A stretch of 64,000 nucleotides of DNA from Labia minor (lineage: Eukaryota; Arthropoda; Insecta; Dermaptera; Spongiphoridae). The stretch spans positions 34,356,611-34,420,610 of the forward strand of contig OY720345.1 in NCBI GenBank assembly GCA_963082975.1, written 5' to 3'. A model generated the notes under the pieces. It did no database searches. It saw only the letters and a program-made list of their open reading frames with translations, and was not told the origin of the DNA. A program made the translations under genes and the position numbers. This document shows positions 29,401-41,400 of the stretch, piece after piece; position 1 is the stretch's first letter, and the number at the start of each line of letters is the position of its first letter.

Positions 29401-32400
29401 GAAACTGAGAAAATGGAGCCCAAAGTTTACAACTTGTAGAAAATTCAGGTGTATTGGTTACAGAAAAATGTATATTGCATTGCAATATTAGGATTATCAA
29501 GTTCATTATTCACTTCGTATGTTGCACATTACCTTACATTACATTACTAGCAAAATTTTAAAAATTGAAGTTAATCGGTTTGGTTTCTGAGTGGAACATA
29601 TAGTACCTACCTGGTTCACCGAGCCGCCACTCGGTCATTAAAAAAATTATTCCTTATGAACTATAAATATTTAAGATTAAGATTATTATTTAAAATAAAT
29701 AAACGACAAAATATATTAAATAAATTTAAAAGAACATAAAATAAAATAAAATAGTCATAAAACATACAGCCCTTAAACATACATATTAATGCATTGAAAG
29801 ACATAAATGTATGGCCTGTTAATATAATATATATTTCGTAATTTGAATACAAAATATTATTAAAATAAATATTTTTAATTTTATTTTAGTTATAATATTT
29901 TATATTTAAGAAAGCGTTGTCCGGTGCCAGTTTTTTAATATTAAAATTTTTATATTAAATTAAGAAAAAATTCACAAAGATACTTTTTTCCGAGCCTGAA
30001 ACCAATACAGATCGATTTTTCTTTATAAAAATTATCTATGGTGTGAATTTCAAAAAAATCCTTAGAGCGGTTTAATATTTCAAAAATACAAATTATGTAT
30101 ATATATATACAATTTTTTCTAGTATAATAAGATAAGATAAGATAAGATATATGTATAGATAGATAGAAGGATAGGTAGAGAGATAGATTATAAATTTAAT
30201 AAATCACTTAATAAATTATTTTAAGTAATTCATTCGCAGATGGTTCATCATTCCTCCATTCTAATAATTATTTTATGAAAATTGAATGAGAAGAAAATGT
30301 GAAACCGTTTGTTATCGTTCATGTCAAACATGATATATTTATTCTAATTGAAAATCCAAATTGTCGATATGATTGGAACAGGTATGAGGAGATGAGAGGA
30401 CAGCATGCATCGGTGGCGCCTGTTGCCTCCCCCAGTCGACTTCTCCCGCAACCTCCCGCGTTTGTCGTAACGACGACATCTCAGCAGCCGCAGCCACCAC
30501 CCTCGCCTGCCGTCACCCTAAAGACGGAGGCCCAGGTGCAGAGTTTACTACAAATCATCACATTGCTACTAGTCGACTTGCAGAAGGGTCACGATTGTTA
30601 TAATTCTTTATTCGAAACGTAAGTCCATCAATATTTACTAATATAATTAATACTTTGTACTATTTTTGATAATGGTATGCAGTGGCGTATCTAGAACGTT
30701 TGCCGTCCTTTTTATTATAAGTCAATCAAATAGTGGTTTTTATCAATTAATACACATAAATAAATTATTAAGTTATTTAATCAATATTAATTAATACACA
30801 GAGAGAGTAAATTTAATTACACATATTTGTATGCACTCGTAAACATATTTATATAATATTTACTCTTCTAGCTTTCATACTAGAAAAATCGTGTATAATG
30901 CTCTCAAAATTTATATTATTTGTAATTTCTTGTTCTATTGACAATATTACAAGATTTTGTAGTCTTAACCGACTCATTTTAGAACGAAGATAATTTTGCC
31001 GAACAAAATCTTAAAGATGCGTTTACGAATTCAACGAATTTTAATGAATACAATAAAATAAAATTATTATCCTGTTCTTGGAATTAGAATTCAAAATTTA
31101 CACTAAAATGCATTTATATACACCTAGGAATAATATTCGAAATCATATAGTTGATCATAATTTATATAAATCAAATAGTAAACTTATAATAATCATAATA
31201 ATCATTTATTATTCAAGAAAGAAAAAAAATAAATATGAAATGAATAAGTTGCTTTTTACAACTATAATGATATATAAAAAATGCCGCCCCAAGATAAGTG
31301 CCGCCCGGTGCCCCTTAGGTACGCCACTGCTGGTATGAAACAGTCCTTCCCTCAACGGATTGGAAAAAAAAATACCAGTGCGTACCTTAGATTATCCTGA
31401 TTGATTTTTGATATGAAATATTTTGTGCAAATTTCGGGTTTACGGGAGAAAAATTAATATGATTTGAAAATATAAATTGGAGGTGAGGGGGCCATGTTTT
31501 GACAGTTATAATATGACTTATTATCACAAAAGGGCGAAACCTTCACCTTGCCCAGTAGATAGCGCAATTATATACAATTTGAATTTAAATATATATTATA
31601 TACATTAAATATAACAATTTTTTTTAATTAGTGATAATTGCAAAATTTCCCTAAACATTTATAAAAATAAATATACGTATGAAATATGTTTTTGATTTAT
31701 TTTTAATATTAAAAAATATTTAATTTGAGATTAATTATATAAAAAAACTAATATAAACTGATTATTTACATAAAAAAGTATTCCATATGAAATATGTTTT
31801 GTTATTTATTTTTAATATTAATAAATATTTAATTTGAGATTAATTATATAAAAAAATCTAATATAAACTGATAATTTACATAAAAAAGTATTTTTTTTTT
31901 TTTTGTTTTTCAAGGCGGGGGCCATTTCCATTTAGGAAAGTATATTCCACACTTGAAACATAGAACTACTTAAGCTCTGTCCAGACTTTGAATCCCGACA
32001 CTTTTTTGGTCGTGTCAAGGCGGGGGTGGGTTTCCATTATGAAAGTACATTCCATACTTGGTATATATATCCTTACTTAAGCATGCAGAGAGCAGGTAGA
32101 GTGCACGTTGGAGTATTGGTATGGAATTGGTAGAATACTTTGTTTTGGTAGAGCAAACGCTACAGTAGCACCACATTTTCTTAGATTAGATTTAATGTAT
32201 ATTCAAATAGTATATAGTATATTTTTTAATAAAAAAACATATTTCAAATGTATATTTTTTTTTATAAAGGTTTATGGAAATTTTGCAATTATCACCAATT
32301 AAAAAAAGATTTTGTTATATTTAATGTATATAATATATATTTAAATTCAAATTGTATTTAATTGCGCTATCTACTGGGCAAAGCAAACACAATGGTGAAG

Positions 32401-35400
32401 GCCGCGCCATCTCTTGACCTAAAGCCAAGCTTGGGTGAAGGTCTCACCTTCTTGGGGACAAAAAATTCTATCTCGGAACCATGGATGTAAATAATTACCC
32501 TATTTTTAAATAAATATCAGTTGTTCAGAGTATGGCAAATGAAACAAAACATTTTAATACAAATTATATAAATAAGTATACTTTTCTCTTGGGAAAAGGT
32601 TTAAAAAAAGTTTTCTTGAATGATTCACAAACCTTAATAAATAATACTAGTTCATAAGTTTCAATAATTTTTAGCCCGAAAATGCATTTCCACCTTAATT
32701 AGCATAATATAATAATCTATTATAATTATTTTTATATTATTCTATTTATACAACTAATATAATATTTAATTAACATTATCAACGCACGTATTGTTCAGGC
32801 ATGCTATGTGAGTTTGAAGATAGATGATAGATCAGGGGCTTAGACCACGTAAACAGTATTTAAATTTAAATTTATCAATACTATTACAGGTGAATTACTA
32901 TAATATTTATTTATCTATGGTAATTAAACTGTTAGAGTTTGGATATAATATAATAGCATTCAGTGATTTATTTACATATTTAGAATCTATACAGATTATT
33001 AATATAAAATATTCATGTTATATCGTATATAAAGTCATAAACATTGATTTATTTTATTTATTATTATTATTATTTAATTTTTTTTTATAATTTTATATAG
33101 TAGGTAGAAAATAACCATTTCAATATATATAAATAGAATTCTATCTAAAAATTCAGAAACTATCATGTAATATTGAATAGAGAATATTTGAGAAACAAGG
33201 ATTCTCAACATCTATTCATCAATCAATATAATATTCCTCATAACAAACATTTAATAACAAGATAAAAATAACCAAAATTTATCATACATAATATATTAAT
33301 GTTATATTTATTAAGTTATTCCCTTATCTAGGTTTTTATAATAGTGCATGAAAATTAGACGAATTATTTCAATTCAAAGAAGAATTCATTATTTTATATA
33401 TTTAATTATTTAATTAATTAATAATAATAAAAGGAAGAAATCATCTGATCAAATATGAAATGAAATTATCCGACCTTATTTTTAATTATTTACATCACAG
33501 GCTCCCTAACTTTTGTGTCGTAGACCCCTTGCCATGTTTATCCATGTTTTTCGGTTTTATGTAGACCCCCTAAATTGATTTTTTGTAAAAAAATTTTTTT
33601 TTTTAATGAAAAATCAAAAATGTTTTAAAAGCCATTTACCTTTTTTTAGATCCATATTAAATTGAATTATAAGATAGTATAATGTAAGTAAATAGGCTTG
33701 AGATCCAGTATCGTTAGGGTGGCCAAATGTTCCGGTTTTCTGTGATTGTCCCAATTTTAGGCGCTCTGTCCCGGCGCCACAGTCTATTGTCCCGGTTTTA
33801 AACATTTAGGACATTTCCGACATTTTTTTCTAAATTTTTGCAATTTGGTTCTAAAAAAAAAGATAAACCGTTTGTTCCGCTTTGGTGTTTTCGAAATATG
33901 GTCACCTATCTAACTATAGTAGAGCCCCATTTTCATTTAATGGACCTCCAAATTATATTCGCGCGCGCGTTGCCATAGACTCTTGGGGGGGTCGATATAG
34001 ACCACTTCGGGAACCTCTGATTTACATCATAGATTCATACCCCCCCCCCCACACACAACGCTGGAGCACCCATTGAAGGCGATTTTCAGGTTTTTTCTTA
34101 GAGCCTTTTTCTGAATAGATTAAACAAGTTATTATTAGTTGTATAATAGTCATTATAAATTAATTTAGGAAAGTAAATGATATAACGTAATTATTTTAGT
34201 TTTAAGTACATTTTATTGTAATTTTTTTTTTTTTGTTTAACAAAGAATGTGCTATTTTGCACAATTTTGTTATTAATTTTACAACTTATTAAATTGTATA
34301 TCCCACATGTGTAAGGATAATAAACAATTTATATATTTTTGTATCATAAGGGCTTAATTTAACACATTTAAAACAAAAAATTATAAAAAAAACATGGTCT
34401 GTCATAAAGGTACATTGTATAAGAAGAAAAAAATATAAGAGGAATTTTATTAAGCATCTCTAATCTCTAATTCTCCAATTTTCTATTTTTTTGGGCTTAG
34501 ATTTATTATCAATATTCAAGTTTTGAATTCCTGATGGTAAATTTGACACTTCATTATTAATTGACATATTTAGTGGCGCATTGTTCCTAAAATGATAATT
34601 TCTGGGTGATTCTCCATCGTTCCTTATTCGCCAATTTGAATTGTCGTTGTTTTTTGGTTTAAAATTATGTCTTGGTTCTTCATTTAAAATTTCTGGGTTT
34701 ATTTTGTCTATTATTTTTAAAACTTTTTCATAAAAGTTTAATTCATCAGAATTTTTATAAGTATTATTTTTAATAGCTTTACGAGTTTCATCGGCAGCGA
34801 TTTTCATTATATTTGAACGATCATTACTTTTTGCAAAAAATAAAAATATAGACTGGAACAAAAAAAAAAATAATTACAAAAAATAATAGAAATTGTTCAA
34901 AATATAATCACATATTAAATTTTATTAATTTAAATTTTAAATAAATAAATAATATATATTTTTAAATAAAAGATTATTTACGTAGACATTTGGAAAGGAA
35001 TTTGCGTTTTGAATTGGGTCTACCCAAAATTGTAAAGCTTCATATAAATTTTCTTTCACATAATAAAAAATCGATCCCAATTCTAATTTAATATTCAATT
35101 TATTATTAAAGTTATTGGCATTTTTAACCAATAGTGATTTATAAACTTCTATTACTTCAGAAATATCTTTTTCTCCTTTTTCAAAATATAATCGATACAA
35201 ATTAATAGTGGCCCAATAACTTCCTTTGTTATCTGCTTTTTTAAAATACCTGTTATGGAAAAAAAATATATTTAATTAATTTAACTCAAATGATTTTAAT
35301 TTTTTCTTCAAATTCAAAACGATATCTGATTCTTAATTAAAATATATAATTTTACTTACTTTATAGCTTCTTCAAGATTTCCTTCGTTTTGAAATAAGAA

Positions 35401-38400
35401 ACCAAGCTGTAATAATGCTTTTATATTAGCAGGCTTGCCCTGGTATGATTTTAAAAAACATTTCTTGGCCAGTTCCTTATCTTTATACATACCAGGTAAA
35501 TGTAAAAAAACAAATCCACAAAGATAATAACATTCAGAATACTCAGGCAATTCTAAGTCAAGAAATTCTCTGAAAATGATTATTAATTAATACAATTCCT
35601 TTATTATCTAAAGAACTCTTTTACTAAAAATACTAAATTTCAACCAACTTTAATAATAAAGAACTTCTTTTTGCAAATTCATATTTTTCATCATAGTTAT
35701 TAGTAATTACAGATATGTCACAGAGTGAATTAGCTAATCGAACTATTGTAGAATAATCTCTTTTTAATTGTAGAGCCTTTTCGTAATATTCAATCTCTCT
35801 GCTTTTAAAAATATTTGAATGATATTTACTCATCCTTCGACGTTTAGCATAAATGTTTCCTAACATTAGGTAGCTATGATATTTATTAGGTTCTAATTTA
35901 ATTGCCTCTTCATTTAAATTTATCATTTTTTCAAAATCTTTACATTCACAAATCAATAAATAATAAACTTGCATGCCTAAAAGATTGGCCTTTGTAATTG
36001 GATCATTCAAATTTATATTATCCATTGCATTTTCAAAAATGATATTCGCTTCTTCAATTGATTTGTTTATCAGCAAATAATAGGATTTTGACATTTTAAT
36101 AATATAATCAAATACTCCGAAATAGCTTATATATTCATCATTTTCTTTTAATAGAATTACTAATTTTTCCCAATTTGGAAATAGTCTCTCTGCCTTTTCA
36201 AGTTCATTTTCATATATATAATCGTGAAATAAAGTTAAAAAGTGAAAAAAAGAATTATATTTGAATTCTTCTTTTAATTCAGCTTTTTTTACATTTTCTT
36301 CCATTTTCCATCTTCTTACTCTATATTTAGTTTGCCAATTATAAGGATTGAATGGGTACATTTTAAATTTTTCCAATAATATATTTTTGTCCATTTTAAT
36401 CTTAAAACAAAAGTTATCAATTAATTTTTAGAAATAAATATACAAGAAAATATTATATTTAAATAGGTAATTTTACACAACAGCCATCCCGTCATGGATT
36501 TGGATAAAACTTTACCAGTGGGTTCCTTTTTTAATTCCAAATTTTCTTATACAATTTTTGCGGAACGCTTCTAGTTTACGAGATAAAAATTATTAAAGTT
36601 TGCATATAAATCCATTAATATTCTATGTAGTGTTACCATGTTTTATTTATTATTAGAGGGCTCCACTAATTTTTTTTTTTTTTTTTGGGAGGGTTATTAT
36701 AAGTTCGGTTTGGATGGATATGGAATTAAAAAATTAATTAAATAATTTTTACTAAACCGAAAAAAAATAAAAATTATAAATAAATGAATAATTAGTGAAT
36801 TAGTCAATAAAACATTACTTAATGACAACATATTTCGAAGTTTATAATAAGCTAATCTGGCAAACTTTAATAATTTTTATCTCGTAAACTAGAAGCAAGC
36901 GGCAAAAATCGCATAAGAAAAGTTCACTTGGAATTAAAAAAGGAACCCACTGGTAAAGTTTTATCCAAATCCATGACGGGATGACTGTTCTGTAAAATTA
37001 CCTATTTAAATATTTATTAAATATTTTAATGATTTAAGATATTATTTCATTGTCATTTTAATTCATTAAATAAATATATTGTCTTTAACAATTAATAAAT
37101 AATGTAAAATAGATAATGCAGATTAATGAATAAAAATGTTTCTAATATCTTATTTATATATAATACTTACCAACTAATAAGAGACGATTTAGAATAATAT
37201 TATCTATATATTAAATATAATTTTTAATTTTTTGGAACTTATTACACACTTTTTACTGTTTATACAGCTAAATAACCTTCAATGAAATTAAAGTAAGTAA
37301 TCTAGTCGGATATGAATGGTCTGAGAATCTATTGAAGAGAAAAGGGGATTCCCTGATTGTGGAAACTAATGAGTTTTTGAACTTTGCTGAGATAAACATA
37401 AAAGTCACCGTGGAAGTTAGCAACGATATTAGGTGTCACTGATTATCCCTATATGTGTTTGTTAGTGTTAGTACTATTTGCACCCACAAGAGGTGCCACT
37501 GCGAATTTAAAAAATTTTGTGTGCCATTATTTAAATTCCAATTATATTTGTTTATATAATAAATATAATAATTTTATTTGATCTTTTATTTTATAGTTCT
37601 GAATTTGTATAGAATACTTATTAATTAGAATTATTAATTAATTCATTGATAATTCTATAAAAACTGTTAAGTTATATTTCAGAGGTTCTTAAACTTATGT
37701 ACTCCGCGGACCCCCACTTGGAGAAATTGTTTTTAGCGGACCCCATCCCAACTTAGGTACTTTACGTCATTTTATTAGTTAATTTCTGGCTTACGGTCTC
37801 ATAAGAACAAGGATATATGTTGAATATTTCTAACAGTGATTGGAGAATAACGATTTTTTTGCATATTGTAGAACACATTTTATTAGAAATTATAATATTG
37901 AAGAAAGAAAATTCAGCTAAATATGAAGATGGATACGGTAGCAATAGTTTTCTTGCACATTTCGTTGAATTTGGGTATTTGATCTCTGTTTCCTCACAAA
38001 GCCATGCCATCGCTCCTTTTATATTAAATAAAGTTTTAACTGACATTTTCTCGTGCACCTGTACGATGGCTTTGCGGACCCCCAGTAAAGTCTTCGCGGA
38101 CCCCCAGGGGTCCGCGGACCACAGTTTAAGAACCTCTGTTATATTTAATAGTGATATCTTTAAAAATTGAAAGATCTATCTTTGTGGGTCCATGGAACTC
38201 GAAATTGTTTGGCCGCAGTAACATCATTATAGAAAAGTAGGCGTGTTGATATATCTGGGAGACCGAACTATCGCTCGACCATTTAACCAATTTATACAAT
38301 TTATTTTTATATACTTTAAAAATTTTACAATTTTCAACGAACTTTTAGTTCGTTTATAAAATCTATATATCTGTGTGTCTGTCACCAAAAATTTTCGATT

Positions 38401-41400
38401 TTTTAAATTTTGATTTTGGATTCGAGTAGAGCTTAAAAAAGTGTAAGTAAAAAGTGGTCTTTGGTTTATAAAATTCGGTTGGTGACATGGTCAAATCAGC
38501 CATCAAAGTTGAAAATTTCCCATATATTATAACTACAGTAATTAGTGTTATTATAATGTAAAATTATAAAGAAAAAATATTTAGACATTATTGTAGTCAT
38601 GTTCATTCTGTAAATTAAATAATTTTATTTCATTTAAATAAATATTTATTTTTAAATATTTTTTGTTCCCTACATTATTTATCTAATTGTAACAATATAT
38701 TAAGATCATATAAATTGGAATTATTTATTCAATTTTGTGATAAATATGAATAAAAGTTTATCTGAAAATTTTAGATATTTCCAAGCAGGGGTTTTAAATT
38801 ATGTACTAATTTCAAATGGTTTTGCAATTTAATTTAGTTTAAGAAATTATTTTTTTTTTATTTTGGTAAAACTGCTTAATTAAAAATCACTTATTTAATT
38901 TAAAAAAATTTAATTTCTACTTCTATAAATTCTATAATATTTCTATAAATAAGTATTATTATTTAACTTTTTCTTCTCGCTTGTTGTAAAATCGCAGTTT
39001 TCATCATTAATCCATCTGAGAAATGATACCAAATAATTTTAAAATAGTTTAATATATATGTTTGGAATATCGAATTTTAAGTACATGGTTTGATCGACAG
39101 GTTATAAATATTGTCTGTTTAATAAAATCTTAGCCAATTGTCTTGGATCAGGTATACGAGGAATTAGAAGAATAGTTCAATGGCGCAACCAGGGGGGGTT
39201 TTGGGTTTTAACCCCCCCCCCCCCAGGAGAGAAAAAAATATAAATTGATGTATATTATGTACTATATTACAAATAGAAAAGAAAAAAAATAATTCTTAAA
39301 GTAAGTTTATTTTATTTAAAAAAAAAATTAAAACAGAAATAAAAATTGCTTATTTTTTCGTACAGAATTAAATATAAGAAATAACAAATTATTTTATTAT
39401 TTCTCCTAAATCATAATAAGTTGACCTGTGGCCAGGTCCGAACCGACCTACGGTTTGAAATAAATTAATTTCCAGCTACAGAAACAATTTCAAATAATTT
39501 TAATATATCTATTAATGTAATAAAAAACAGATAGGCATATAACATAAATATTTTTAATTTTATTTTATTTATAATATATAGCTGAGGTAGCCGGCGTTAC
39601 CCGGCGTTACCCGAGGCTGTGTCGTCATGAAGGGCTGGGTGACGTCATATAATTTTAAATTAAGAAAAACATAATGAAGATGATTTTTCCCGAGGATAAA
39701 ACCAATACATTCGTGGTGATATGTAAAAAAATCTCCTTATGTGAAATTTGGTGCGAAAATAACCCTTCCCTTCTTATCGCCGATCGCTAATACTACCACT
39801 TCCGGTTTCCGGATTTGCACCAAAAGTTGATCAATTCATCCCACTGATGCATTAAGTAAATATACCAAATTTCATCAAAATCGGTTGAGCCGTTCAGGCT
39901 GTACACATCTATACGGACGGACGGACGGACAGACGGACGGACAGGCGGACAGACGGACAGACGGACGGACAGACATCATGCTAAAAATACTTTTTTCTGT
40001 TAAGAAAATGCATGATTCGTGGAGATATGTAAAAATCTCCACATGTGAAATTTGGTGTGAAAACAATACCTCCCTTACTATCGTCGGTCGGTAAAAAACA
40101 AAAGACTTAATTTAAGATTACTAGATGATTGTGAAATTTTCCAATTTGACTATTATTTAAATATAAAATAAATAAAAATATTATTCAAATTCTAAATATT
40201 TTTTATTATTAATACATTAACACGACACCCCTATTTTTTTTTTGGAAAGATCACGTGTGTGGGCCCTATGTATGTATTTTTTGACCTATTTTTCCCTACT
40301 TTCGGTCCGATTACCTCCTAGGTATGGCAAATATGTAAAATTTTGTAAAATAAAAAAGCTGTAAATTTGAACCAAAATGACAATAAATAAATAAATAAAT
40401 AAAATATATAATAATAATTATATTAATATATTTAATATTAATATAAAATATAATTTATATAATAAAATTTTACTTACATTAGGCATGTTTGCAATTGCTG
40501 TCTTCGGATCTCGAAATTGTAAGCACGAGATAATCTGTGGTGAGGGGATAGTCTGTGGGTCTGTGACACAACTGGGCAACGGGCAATGGTCGTTCAGCTA
40601 AATGGAAGTGAACCTCGAAAGCCTGCACTCGCTAGATGGTGGTGCAGGCGACAACGGTTGACTCTTCAGGCACCCAATAGATCAAATATCAAAGTTAAAT
40701 TATTTAATATTTGATAAATAAATACAAATTTCACAGCAATATAGAAACTCACAATAAGCACTATTAAATCAAATATATTCACGTACTCCTCTCAGGATAT
40801 CTTTTATAGTTTTTCATATGATTAAAAATTGAATAAAACTGCTATATATAGAATTTCAGCTTGGTTGAATCGCTGAAAGTACCGGAATTAATTTTTTAGC
40901 ACGTTGAGTAACAATCACGCGCCAGCATGTGACTAGGTGCCGTCAACAAAGAGCCAAACTCGCGCTTGTTTAATAAATACTATTTATTAATTTTAATTTA
41001 TAAGTTAATTTAAATATAATATATGTGTTAATTTATCCAATTGGAATTTGCATGATAGCCGAGCGGAGACCTTCCACATTTTTACCGACCGACGATAGTA
41101 AGGGAGGCAGTGGCGGATTAAAGGTCCAGAGCGCCCTAGGCAATCACTTTATCGGCGCCCCTGTATCGGCCATAAATGCCCATCATAATACAATAAATTT
41201 TAAAAATTCTGAGCTCGTGCGCCCCTTGTAACTACACGCCCCTAGGCACGTGCCTAGTTTGCCTTACGGATAATCCGCCTCTGAAGGGAGGTATTGTTTT
41301 TTCACACCAAATTTCACTTGTGGAGATTTTTACATATCTCCACGAATCATGCATTTTCTTAACAGAAAAAAGTATTTTTAGCATGATGTCTGTCCGTCCG

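Larger units (their letters stand above)
25255..30381. other. stac intron 8
   Basis: It holds a dead mariner (26065-27231) and two family C copies (28172-28909 and 29820-30149). The stretches 25255-26060 and 27240-28170 show only AT-rich sequence. Confidence 0.65.
31550..32379. mobile_element. Foldback element with ~180-bp arms
   Basis: The ends GCCCAGTAGATAGCGCAATT are inverted, and the arms stay closely similar into GATAATTGCAAAATTTCC. The centre holds two separate tandem duplications. No transposase is seen. Confidence 0.75.

Noticed and set aside
32108-32302. 64-codon frame inside the foldback
   Set aside because: Lies across the inverted arm; no resemblance to a transposase.
37268-37442. 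Additional stac exon in intron 9
   Set aside because: The frame has a TAA directly after the only nearby acceptor, and exon 9 joins exon 10 in phase without it.
39875-40094. Open frames across the GGAC tract
   Set aside because: Translations of the family B microsatellite; the same frame recurs in each B copy and carries no domain.
40600-40690. tRNA or tRNA-derived SINE
   Set aside because: The hairpin does not fit a cloverleaf, and no A/B-box pair is convincing.
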